Positions 9,552 to 20,169 of a DNA stretch of 64,000 nucleotides are shown here, in pieces. The notes beneath the pieces were generated by a model. It did not search any database and was not told where the DNA came from. It saw only the letters and a list, made by a program, of their open reading frames with translations. Location of the stretch: NCBI RefSeq assembly GCF_003576645.1, contig NC_044916.1:29147060-29211059 (forward strand). The letters run 5' to 3'. Source of the stretch: Ipomoea triloba. Its lineage: Eukaryota; Streptophyta; Magnoliopsida; Solanales; Convolvulaceae. Positions within the stretch are counted from its first letter, which is position 1. The number at the start of each line of letters is the position of its first letter. Made by a program: the position numbers and the translations under genes.

Positions 9552-10450
9552 AATACATGTCAGCAATGCTGAGAAGATTAACAAAAAGCTCGACAGGCCT
9601 AGACATCCATCGCCATGTGATCAGACCCTGCAATCTCTCTTACTTCATTTGGAGGATTCCTTTGGAGTCATCCATTCTTGAAAATCCTTGCGAACATCCT
9701 TATCTTCACCTAATATTATGAACACTTTAGCAACTGATACATAAATTCTCCTCGGACAAAACTAGTTCGTTTGACTTGTCATCGTAAGTGTACAAATGTA
9801 AGGGTCTCAGGTAGTTACAACAAATGGAAATCCAGGTTACCTAAATGTAAATTTATTTCAATTTCATCAATCCATACAATATCTATATCTTCCCTTGAGA
9901 AAAAAAACAGCGGGAAAATGGAGAGGAGGGTATGTAACTTATAGTAGATACATGCCCACTAGTAACAATGATTTAGAACTTAGGAGGGTATAATTATTCG
10001 ATTTATCGGAACAGAAAACTTAAAGGGCGCCAGTATAAAGAACAAGCGAATCAACTTCTAAGTGCAACTATTTACACCGAGAAACTAAAACTAGAATCCG
10101 TATAATTTTAGCTAGTAATACATGTAATCTAAATTTCAAATTAAAAATATATATATATAAACTAGCACATATCCTTACAACATAATACATAAAGATGGCT
10201 TTACTGTTCAGACCATTATTCTGTCAAAGTAGTAATACCTTGATAAGTTCCCACAGTAGAGAAAATCTATTCATCAAGCTTGAAATTGTCAATCTAATAA
10301 TAGCATGACAAAAAAATTGGTTCCAGGCTCGCATAGCTAAAGACTACATGGATTGCAAAAATGCAAAATGTCCAATATTTTTGCACATATATGGTCATAT
10401 AAAGTTAAGTCAATCATGATGTTTATTCCTTGTAGTATACCAGAACACAG
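9552..10450. other. Spacer
   Basis: AT-rich, with a short TA run near 10148. No gene or repeat was recognised. Confidence 0.5.
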
Positions 10451-10890
10451 TTCTGTTTATATTGGTTGGATTAAAAACATAAGTGAAAGGAGCTCTATTA
10501 TATGAAAATAGGCTAAAATTACTGAAATCAGATAACATGGAAGCAAGAAAAAATTGAATAACAAAAGAAAAAGAAAAAGAAAAAGAAAAAACAAAAGCCT
10601 ACAAAATGCAGCAGCACGAACTGAACCCCCCACCCCACCCCACCCCACCACCGAAAGAAAAAAAAAAACACATTCACAGCATTTAGCCATTAACACCTAA
10701 AAGCCGAAAAAAAAAACTAACAAAAAACTACAAAAAAATAAATAAATAAAAGAAGAAGAAAGAAAGAAAGAAAGAAAGAAACACTGATCCTAACACACTG
10801 AAACCAATAATAATAATAATTCGAAAAAAAAACATCCCAAAAAAACACCCACAAACCCTACCACCACCACCCCGCTGCACCGGAGCAGCA
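10451..10890. repeat. Low-complexity purine/C-rich tract
   Basis: Includes AAAAGAAAAAG repeats (about 10560-10595), CACCCCACCC (about 10626-10650), GAAA repeats (about 10755-10782), and AAT and CCA runs. Frames reading polyPhe/Leu or Gly/Val here are not coding. Confidence 0.8.
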
Positions 10891-10892
10891 TG

Positions 10893-11570
10893 CCGCGGAA
10901 AACAACCCACCCACCACCACCACAACTAAAAACAGCCACATGCAACCCTACTCTCCCCCCCCCCCCCCCCCCCCCCCCCNNNNNNNNNNNNNNNNNNNNN
11001 NNNNNNNNNNNNNNNNNNNNNNNNNNNNNNNNNNNNNNNNNNNNNNNNNNNNNNNNNNNNNNNNNNNNNNNNNNNNNNNNNNNNNNNNNNNNNNNNNNNN
11101 NNNNNNNNNNNNNNNNNNNNNNNNNNNNNNNNNNNNNNNNNNNNNNNNNNNNNNNNNNNNNNNNNNNNNNNNNNNNNNNNNNNNNNNNNNNNNNNNNNNN
11201 NNNNNNNNNNNNNNNNNNNNNNNNNNNNNNNNNNNNNNNNNNNNNNNNNNNNNNNNNNNNNNNNNNNNNNNNNNNNNNNNNNNNNAACCCTACCCTCCCA
11301 CCCCATCCCCCGCCGCACCAACACACCAATGTCGCCGGACCAAACCCGCAACCCTAGCAACCAATGTCGCCGGACCAAACCCCGCAACCCTAGAAGCCGA
11401 TTTTTTTTTAAAATAACACTCACCCCGAAAACAACCCGCCCACCACCACCACAACTACAAATCAGCCACATGCAACCCTACCCTCCCACCCCATCCCCCG
11501 CCGCACCAATACACCAATGTCGCCGGACCAAACCCGCAACCCTAGCATCTGGAATTTTTTTTTTTTAAAT
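10893..11570. repeat. Direct repeat of about 145 bp interrupted by a gap
   Basis: Units share ACAACCC(A/G)CCCACCACCAC, CAGCCACATGCAACCCTAC, CATCCCCCGCCGCACCAA and CGCCGGACCAAACCCGCAAC. One unit is truncated by poly-C and the gap (10893-10979), a second follows the gap (11286-11420), and a third spans 11421-11570. A shorter sub-repeat (AATGTCGCCGGACCAAACC) is itself duplicated at about 11328 and 11362. No protein family is recognisable. Confidence 0.75.
10980..11285. other. Assembly gap (306 N) after poly-C
   Basis: The gap begins directly after about 25 cytosines within the direct-repeat array, so array length and copy number are unknown. Confidence 0.99.
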
Positions 11571-11985
11571 AATAACCTATCTCGACCAGCTACCCTAGCA
11601 GACCTCTCCAAACGAAGTCGAGATCCACCGCTCTCTGCCATCGCTGCGCCGGTGTATCCTCACGCTCAACTGCCGAGAAGCTGCCACAGACCGTCGAAGA
11701 AACCGCCGAACTCAGCCAATGAAATTACTCTCCAAAAACAAGAAGAAACCGAAGAGTCGATAATTTGCCTCGTTTTGGAATCCGAAAAATCTGTTATACC
11801 AAAATTAAAACCCCTTGACAAAGACAAAACTACCCTCAAACCCTGATATACACACGAAAAATTGTCTGATTTAATAAAACAAGTAATTAAAAAAAACACC
11901 TAAATTTACCCATTAATTTTATCAGATCAATGGCTAATGTGAGTCCTAGGAATCCTCTATAATCTAATAGTCCTCACCTGAATAC

Positions 11986-11988
<3 letters not shown>
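11571..11988. other. Spacer, possibly an old 5' exon
   Basis: About 11600-11800 is less AT-rich and open on the plus strand (to 11846), but it matches nothing I know and lacks continuation. Confidence 0.3.

Positions 11989-12043
<55 letters not shown>
11989..12043. repeat. (TA)n microsatellite
   Basis: About 27 TA units, followed by ATCCATTGATCTTTTCATAT, a motif also found next to the TA run at 49.6 kb. Confidence 0.95.
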
Positions 12044-12045
<2 letters not shown>

Positions 12046-12214
12046 ATTGATCTTTTCATATGGATGGCTTGGATTAGTTTTTAGTTCTCTCTTAGTTAGC
12101 AATTCCCATAGGAGTGCGTCAATATATATGAAGTGCAAGTAACATGTGCAAGTGTGTAGGTAAACAATGCATACTTTTCACATTGGTGCAAATAATGATA
12201 ATGTTATGTGCACT

Positions 12215-12335
12215 GAATGTTGTTGCACTATTAGAAGTTGTTGCTTGCACTTTTAACACATTTTACTTGCACTATTGTTGCACTATATGAAACTGTTACT
12301 TGTACTTTTAACATATTTTACTTGCACTTCAAAGT
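12215..12335. repeat. Tandem duplication, about 58-bp unit
   Basis: Two degenerate copies of TGTTGCACTAT...GTTGCTTGCACTTTTAACA...TTTTACTTGCAC. Confidence 0.7.
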
Positions 12336-12399
12336 TTGAGTTATTTACAAAACTTTCTAAAATGCAATGTCGACGCAATACTCTTCTTTGTTGATGAAT

Positions 12400-12815
12400 T
12401 GGGAGGGGTTTGGGGTTGTTCTTCGCAATCATTTTGAGAGCTTTGTGACAACTCGTAACGGGAGGTTCCATTGTAATCGAAATCCAAGCCTAGCCGAGGC
12501 AATTGCTTGCTAGGAAGCTCTGTCATGGATCAAGGAGATAGGTGCTAACAATGTCATTTTAGAGTTTGACAATCTAAACTTTTGTTATATATAGATTTTA
12601 TAGTGTTGCTTGGTCATTCTTACTCATGCTTAGTTATTAGTCCGTGTATGTCCTTTGTCAATTCTATTGGGAATGTGTTAGTTTGTCATATTGGTTGTTT
12701 AGTGAATCAAGCGCCTCATGTGTTGGCAAGGACTTCCGGTTCTCAAGCTAGATAGAGGGCTTGGATTGTCATTTCTCATTATTGTATTTATGCTCTGGTT
12801 GCTAGTAATTGAAGC
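12400..12815 (+). pseudogene. LINE-type RNase H remnant
   Basis: The plus strand reads VVLRNHFESFVTTRNGRFHC and NRNPSLAEAIAC (about 12410-12510), EALSWIKEIGANNVILEFD (about 12515-12570), then in other frames NSIGNVLVCHIGCLVNQAPH and VLARTSGSQA. This is the order of an RNase H-like domain (E.AIA..EAL.WA...G...V..E.D, then VAH.LAR). Stops and frame changes show it is dead. Confidence 0.65.
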
Positions 12816-12829
12816 TCGTTTCTCAGGGG

Positions 12830-13773
12830 AAAAAAACTCTCAATAAGAATCTAACAATTCATGAACCGAACACTCACTAAAAGTGTAACAAGTTGATAAA
12901 TAAATAACATTGAGACTAATTATTTTTAGAAATGGTACAAACATTGTTATTTTAAACATGTCACCATATACACTTTTGACCACAACATGCCACTAGAAGC
13001 AAGCTTTAATTTCAAATGAAATTTCACATCCACTAGACTAATGTCCTGGAGGCATCTACAAATTCAAGTAAAACAATATTGGATTATCAGTTATATTGTC
13101 ATTCCGTCCTATTTTATTTATCCAGTTTAGTATTTATTGTTCAAACCAACACTTTCTTCTTTGCTTATTTTCTTATTATTTTTAAATTTTAGTTTCTGTG
13201 TTTAAAAGTATTTTCAATATATAAATTATATATATTAATACTAAATTTAATATTATGAAAATCTAAATTTTAAATAATTTCATTTAAGTCACTAAGAGAC
13301 ATAAAATGGAACCGCAGTAGTAATAGATAGACAGTTGATAAAAGAATTTGATAAGATTATAAAATGTGATATTTTTGAAAAGGAAAAGTGATTCCATAAT
13401 AACGTTCTGATCCAAAAGGGAATACAAATTGACTCCAAAAATGAACACAAATTAAGCATAAAAACTGCAAGTCAAGCCGCTTGCTTTAGGGGGAAAGAGA
13501 TAGGTGACTTCACAGTACAATATAATCTCTCTAATAATCTACTCCTCTGTGTCGCGCGACGACACAATTCCATCCAGAAAGCAAAAACCACAACACCAGT
13601 GCCGCCGCGTGTGAACCGTGAAGCCGTACGCGCGTGTCTTTATTCTATGCATGCATCTATCACCAGTGCCACATTTTGCATGCAGTTCAACTCCCAGAAA
13701 GCCAAGCCAAATTTTCTTGACTATTATTATTGTGGAAAATGAGATCAGACAATTAATTAAAATCCAGTAGAGT
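12830..13773. other. Spacer and PERK 3' flank
   Basis: AT-rich, no coding signal. The last several hundred bases likely include the 3' UTR of the kinase gene. Confidence 0.5.
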
Positions 13774-16700
13774 TTATGGAGCGTGGTGTTGGTGTGTTTG
13801 GTCGCCGGAATACTCGCCGCTGGAGAACTCCTGGCTCGACGCTCCTCCGTATTTCCCGCCCCTTGTCTCCGTGCTCGAATCGTACTCTGAACTCTCGCCC
13901 GTGGATTTCACTGCCTCCACGTTTAGATCATTCAACTGAACGTCGCCTTCCAAAGCACGCACAATCTGCATTCGGGGCCAGTAAACATTAGTACTTCGTT
14001 ACTCACTCTATTATATTGTCGTATGTATCTTTCATTTATACTCCTGTTAGAAGTCAATACTGCATCTACTAAGGCTAGATCTCATGACCTTCAATTTGGA
14101 AGAGTAATTATAAGGACATGTCACTCGACCACAAGATCATTTTTCTCTGTATAGTACCTGGCTCATTTTGGGACGTCTCCTAGCGGAATGCCTAACGCAA
14201 GCAGCGGCACAAGCCACCATGCGATGCATCTCCTGCGGGTTGTAGTTCTTCTCCAACCGCGGATCCACCAGCTCTTCGAAATTTCCACCGTCTACAGACC
14301 GCGTCAGAATAGGCCTAGCCTGCATTATATATATGTAAAGTATATATATAGAACAGAGATGTGATCATCATTTTCCTTAATCAATCAAAGAATCATGTGT
14401 TGTTGTGTATTGTGGAAGTAGAATATATATATATATATATATGTGTGTGTACCCAGTCGACTAAGGTATCATCGTCGCCATTAACATCTATGGGGCGTCG
14501 CCCAGTTATGAGTTCCAGGAGCATAACTCCATATGAGTAAACATCAGATTTTTCAGTCAGTTTGCCGCTGGATGCATACTCTGGTGCCAAGTACCTATGA
14601 ATGAAAACGGAATTTAAGTGATTGGAAAATGTCAAATTTCAATTCTGACCAAGCATGCATTGAAATTAGAATAGAATGCTCAGAAACTGATAGTGTATGT
14701 ATTCACCCGAATGTTCCCATGATGCGTGTTGAGACGTGGGTTTGGGTATCATTGCTGAGCTTAGCCAGTCCAAAGTCAGCAACCTAAATGTGGTTCATGC
14801 AATGGATTAATGAGTTATCAAATATAAACTTAGAAATAACTAATTGAAAGGAAAGGAAATTTTGATCTTATATATGCATGTACCTTTGCATCAAAATTGT
14901 AGTCCAACAAAATATTTGCAGCCTTAATATCTCTGTGTATAATGCGAGGGTGGCCTGCACTCGAAAACCCAGTACTCAAATATTATTCAATTTAATTATC
15001 ATTTCTCACAATTATATTATATGAAGAAAATTAAATTATGAATCAAGACTTACAATCTTCGTGCAGATAAGCAAACCCTTTGGCGGCACCTAGTGCAATT
15101 TTAAGCCTGGTTGGGAAATCCATAACAGTTGCTGCAAATTTTCACTCATAAGACATAATATCCCAGCAACATAGATTAACAAAATTGATCAATTTGGACA
15201 TAATCCCAACCAAAATAGTTAAGGATATAGACAAGTAACCACAATGTCACGATTTCAAATCCCAATTTTCTTGGTTTGAACTAATCAGCTATGACAACTT
15301 AGGCAGGTTAAACCACACTGTCCTGTCAGGATTATGAGTTTTTCTGGTCACCCCAAAATTGATCAAATTAAGCCATAGTATGAATGTATCATACCTCGAA
15401 CGTGATATTCGAGAGTGCCATTGGGCACAAACTCATAGATGAGCATCCTCTGAGCCCCAGAAATGCAGTACCCGACCAAAGACACGAGGTGACGATGATG
15501 GACACGACTGATGATCTCAACCTCGGCCTGAAACTCCCGCTCTCCTTGTCCGCTGTTAGATTTCAGGCACTTCACCGCAATCTCCTTGCCATTGGGCAAC
15601 ACGCCTTTGTACACGTACCCGAACCCGCCCTGCCCCAATAGGTTAGCCTTAGAGAACCCTCCAGTTGCCACTGCCAGGTCGTCATATGTGAAACTGCTTT
15701 GGTTAAACCCCAGAGCCATGGCCGGATGCGGCGGCGGCAGAGCTGCTTGATGCGGACCGGAGAAAGCGGCGGAGCTCATGTCGCTACTCATCAGCATTGG
15801 CGGTGGCGGCGGTGGCACCAGCGGCCAAGCATGCTCTGAGCTCACGCCGGCGCTGGGAGGGGGCGGTGGCATCTTAACAAAATAATCGCCAGATCCAGTT
15901 GGATTATTGTTTGGTTTCCAAGTCCCGTATGGCCCGGTGTTATTATAATAATCATTACCTGCAAAAATGCATCAAATATTCCTAATGTTCAGCATATAAT
16001 ATATAAAAAGATTAATGCTAGCTAGAAATTGTTACAATGTAGCCCACTGGAGCACAAAGAGTCAACAATCGCATTCTCTTCCATATGAGAGTGTAAACCA
16101 GGTGCCATTAGACAACAAGATCTTTGGTTAATGTGATATTATTTAATTGGTTACTCTTGGATGAAAGTTTGAAGAGTCAAGTTTAGCACCGAAAATGTAA
16201 TGCTTTTTGCTACGATTGTGTGGTTAAGGCTAAGGTGATAAGGGAATGGTTAGGCCACTAGGCCAGCACCAGGTAGTTGGGGTGACTGGAGAACTGTTGG
16301 TGGAAGGGTTGATGGGTTAAATTTAGCACCAAGTGATTAGAGATATTAAAAGAGTCAAATCTAACGTCAGCTAGGAGTATTATTGAAAGAGACAAATCTA
16401 GTATTAGGTGATTAGGGGTGGAATTAAATCGGGCGAATTGTTAGAAGGGCTAATTCAAGTACCAGGTGAGTGGAGACGAAATGACAAGTGGTGGATCAGT
16501 TCATTTTCCTATATAAAATAATAAATAAATATGCAGTAACTCTGATCTAATATACGGACCTTTCCTGGGAGAATTGTCATTGTAATATTGCATCTGGTCA
16601 CGATGAGATCTTCGCCTTTTGCGTTTACAGCAAGAGATTAAGAAGACTATCAAAACAAGAATCAATAGGGCTGCTCCGGCCGCAACTCCTGCAATTAAGA

Positions 16701-16983
16701 GTGTGTCATTGTTATTGCTGGATGATGATGATTTTTTCCCTGCTTTCTTTGGGCGTGAGGGTGGGGAAAGCGCGTTATTATCGCCCGGTGGAGGCGGGGG
16801 AGGGGGTGGAGGAGGAGGAGGCGGAGGCGGGGGAGGCGGCTGCGAGTCCCCGTTAGACTGCGGAGGAGGCGGGGATTTGTCATCGGAGTCATTCGGTGGA
16901 GGGGGAGATGAAGAATCATCAGGAGGCGGTGGGGAATCTGAAGGCGGCGGTTGCTTAGAATCTTCAGGTGATGGGGAAGACAT
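13774..16983 (-). CDS. Proline-rich receptor-like protein kinase (PERK)
   Basis: Intact eight-exon gene: 16983-16560, 15958-15395, 15131-15054, 14954-14884, 14783-14707, 14594-14453, 14319-14158 and 13965-13774; every junction is GT-AG and phases match, giving 569 residues. Layout: Pro/Ser-rich extracellular region 1-67 with 18 consecutive prolines (49-66), one membrane segment about 96-118 ([20 protein letters not shown]), basic stop-transfer KRKRRR, a second Pro-rich cytosolic stretch about 160-225, then the kinase domain about 240-510: GQGGFG loop 250-255, Lys271, HRD 362-364, DFG 382-384, and [20 protein letters not shown] after the DFG. There is no signal peptide, as is usual for PERKs. 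PERKs sit in the plasma membrane and are thought to sense cell-wall state. All catalytic residues are present. Introns 2 and 7 contain SINE-like sequence. A TATATA stretch at about 17181-17190 could be the TATA box. Confidence 0.95.
14040..14146 (-). mobile_element. tRNA-derived SINE fragment in PERK intron 7
   Basis: The minus strand reads GATCTTGTGGTCGAGTGACA (A-box-like TGGTCGAGTGAC) and AGGTCATGAGATCTAGCC (B-box-like), then AGTATTGACTTC, resembling the copies at 56.1 and 58.5 kb. It nearly fills the short intron 13966-14157. Confidence 0.55.
14428..14450. repeat. (TA)n/(TG)n run in PERK intron 6
   Basis: Short TA repeat followed by GTGTGTGT, immediately beside the exon 6 donor at 14452-14451. 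Confidence 0.8.
16025..16135 (-). mobile_element. SINE-like fragment in PERK intron 1
   Basis: Minus strand AAAGATCTTGTTGTCTAATG then GCACCTGG...CTCTCATATG...GTTGACTCTTTGTGC...ACATTGTAACAA. The head matches the copy at 58.5 kb and the tail (ATTGTAACA) matches the copies at 56.1 and 32.7 kb. Confidence 0.5.
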
Positions 16984-17735
16984 TACTTATGGAGGTATGT
17001 GTGAAAAGAAAAGAAACACAGAAGAAGATTCCTAGCTACGGCATCTAATTAATTAAGGCCTGCCAATCTCTCCTGAAAATCGAATCCAGATTAACCACAA
17101 CAACACCTTATTATCACCACGCACGACTACAAATCAAAACTAGGAAACCATCCAAAGCATGCATATATGTATATGATGAATATATAAAACCATAATATTA
17201 TATTGACACTGATAGATGAGAGTTGAAGTGGAAGTAGTATGTAAGATGGAAATGAAGAAGATGATGAGAAGATTAGAGTGGGGAAAATGGGGAGAGAGAG
17301 AATGGAAGGGAAGGGAAGGGATGATGATACGTCAAGGAGAAAGGCAGGGGAAAGTCTGAAAGAAAGGAGAAAAAACAGAAGTTTGATGGTAATAGATTCA
17401 AGAAAGAAGCCTAGAGAGCCGTCTTTCCATCCCCATTCACTCCTCTTCCTAAACTTAAGGATACTAACTAATCTCTCTCTCTCTCTCTCCGCTCTTTTTC
17501 GGGCCATTTGTCACAATTAATTCCATTCTCGCACCAAATAAATAAAGTTGCTTGAATTGGTCAACCTTCAATTTCACACATGCATGCATGCATGCACAAC
17601 CCCCAAGGGATACACGTACGTACTTCACCATTATATTAATCAATAATGCTCTCCTTTCAACTTTCATATTAGTATATTACCCTCACACCCTTTAATTTCT
17701 TGTGATTGTCCATCATTTTTATTATTTTTTTTAGG
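16984..17735. other. PERK promoter/5' UTR region
   Basis: Contains TATATA at about 17181-17190 (minus orientation), a GGGAAGGGAAGGGA tract at about 17305-17320, CT repeats at about 17474-17490, and CATGCATG repeats at about 17579-17595. No coding sequence. Confidence 0.5.
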
Positions 17736-18916
17736 GAAATGCCCCTCCAACTTTACCCAAAAGTGCAATTAAGCCCTTCAACATTAGAAAAGTTCAATTA
17801 AACACTTAAACTTGTCACAATTGATCAAATAAACCATGTTCACCGGTAACCAACAGGTTACCGGTTATTCACTGCCCAAAAAAGTTTAGCTTACGGCCAC
17901 CTTCGCCGGAAAACGATGGTCACCCCGTCATTCTTCTCCAACGAAAATAAAGATGGTTCATCAACAGTGATTCCAGCGGGGTGTTGAACAATGAAGATTG
18001 CAGCTTCCACTATCCGCCATTGACGCCGCCTAAATGCCACCAATCTCCACGGGAGGCAAGAAAAAAGCAGGGAAGCGCTGATGGTTTCACAGGTAACAAA
18101 ATCAATAAATCAAAGTTCAACTTCATCACGGATCTGCAATAAAAACTCTAGCACTTAAAGACAGTATCAGTGAATTTAGTTACCTCCAACCGGTGAAATA
18201 AAAAATGTGTTCTTGAGTTAGAAATTTCATATCCAAGTTCACACCACCATGGTCAATTGAAATCCCTACCCCATCTTTATCACAATTTAAAATCTCAAGC
18301 TTTAACAAGAACTATTAGCAGGGCTTAGGGTCAATTTCTGTTTTCATTTTGGAATCCACGCTTGGGTCCAAAAGAATTGGTAATGTGTCAAGATCAGTAC
18401 AAGGAAATATATATAAGAAAATCAAATCACCATGTGAACAAAGATGGTAGATGGATCGAAGAACATAATAGAGATTTATTTATTTTCCATCCATATGTAA
18501 TATTCTTTTCTCTTTTCTTCTGAAAAAAATTTGCAGAGTGGAGAAAATACAAGAAAATGAGGAAAAACGGAGGGCTACATGATCCACCAAAAGAAAGCTT
18601 GCGGAGATGGAAGACAAGGCTGTTGTTGCAGAAGCTTTAGCGACGAGGCAGCAGAAGCTCTTCTACTGTGTAGACGTCCAATCCGAAAACGAGCAGATGG
18701 TAGAAGACAACCGGACGCCGGTGGTATGACGTTTGGTGGTCGCCGAAATATTGGACGAGAACTTAATGACCGGTTGTTCCAGGTGAACAACAGGTCATTT
18801 AGGTTTAAATGTATCAAAATGACAAGTTTAAGTGTTTAATTGAACTTTTCTAATATTGAAGGACTTAATTACACTTTTGGATAAAGTTAGAGGGCTTATT
18901 TGCACCTTTTTCTATT
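17736..18916. mobile_element. Long-TIR transposon, possible MULE or Pack-MULE
   Basis: The terminal regions (about 17743-17860 and about 18775-18909) are inverted repeats of each other over more than 100 bases, sharing AAAAGTGCAATTAAG, AGAAAAGTTCAATTAAACAC and TTAAACTTGTCA; a further inverted segment pairs CACCGGTAACCAACAGG with its right counterpart. Runs of T flank both ends and may be the target duplication. The 900-base interior has no transposase; it includes a plus-strand stretch reading MEDKAVVAEALATRQQKLFY that could be captured host sequence, of unknown source. It sits 750 bases upstream of the PERK start. Confidence 0.65.
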
Positions 18917-20169
18917 TTTTTAATGATGCAAAATTACAGCTTAATGTATAATTTATGCTAACCTGAACACACCACCAAGAAATCCCATATATATATAGTT
19001 TTAACTATTTGATCCAATGTTCGGTTATTACTAATGGGTCTCACAATTATTTACTTCCACTAAGACTTAATTAGGTGAGGTCATTGGAGTATCCTTTTGA
19101 AGAAATGTAGAAAATCAAGACAACATGCATAACATAATCTTAAAGAATCGATTAGACTTTGAGTTTCGTGAAAATCTGTAATCACTATTTGAAGATATGC
19201 TCTAGATAAAAATTCATATTAACATATTGTGGCCTAGACAACCACACTATTTGAAGATATGCTCTAGATAAAAATTCATATTAACATATTATGGCCTAGA
19301 CAACCACAAGAAGGTAAACTAATTTAAATTATCTATACCTGACCGATTTAAACCAATAAATAGTTTCTCTAGAGAGTTGAACTTAGAATATTGTTACCAA
19401 ATCAACTATTTTGACCCACTTAATTAATTGTAGGTTACCACAAATCAAATTAGACCTTTGAGACTTCGAGTCATCCCTCCATCTACTAAAAATGAACTAT
19501 GAATAGCTGCCGGTGATACGGAATTGGACTCTCTCTGTATATACTCGTATCAGCCGATTTTGGGTGATAACTTTGTAACGATTCTTCTGTGTTACATGTT
19601 ATTCAATTATGGAGTAATTTTCATAACATTGTAGATCTGCTCAATTAACATGCTTAAAAATACAGTACAATGAAACATCCGACTGCTATGATTCTTAAGG
19701 TGACAGAAAGCAGTACAATGTACCAAAGCTACTGCTACTATAAATATCTCAAAATGTTCATTCCAAAGCTTCTAGTTTTACATATACTAGCACATACATG
19801 CGACTACAAGAATCATATGAGGTTTTACTACACGAAGTCCGACACAATATAGGAAGATTTTGCCTATTCCAAGATGCCAGGCTCCGAAAAATTAACTGCA
19901 ACCTGCTAATGCTGAATGCCATAACTAGAGTCCATACTACATCGCTTGTTGCATTTCACTACTGAGACCGACCACTCTGGCCAACCGGGGTTCAAAAGCA
20001 ACACAAAGAATCTGTATAATCACAATGAGAACTAATTTGATGTATAATAACGAAAGCACAACCACTGTTGATTATACTGCTAAAAGGTTCAAGGAGATAC
20101 TTACGGGGTAAGGAGGGAGTTTCCAGGCTTGTCGCTAATAAAACTAAAACGGATCCATGAGAATGACGA
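18917..20169. other. Spacer and SWI3D 3' flank
   Basis: Contains a tandem duplication (19183-19306), otherwise AT-rich unique-looking sequence. The part from about 19,600 on probably includes the SWI3D 3' UTR. Confidence 0.5.
19183..19306. repeat. Perfect-looking 62-bp tandem duplication
   Basis: Two adjacent copies beginning CACTATTTGAAGATATGCTC and ending CCTAGACAACCA; I see one difference (ATTGTGG versus ATTATGG), which suggests a recent event. Confidence 0.9.

Noticed and set aside
10790..11471. Open frames over 150 residues on both strands
   Set aside because: They consist mostly of the N gap plus poly-C/poly-G translations.
16619..17035. Glycine-rich plus-strand open frame
   Set aside because: It is the antisense shadow of the proline-rich PERK exon 1.
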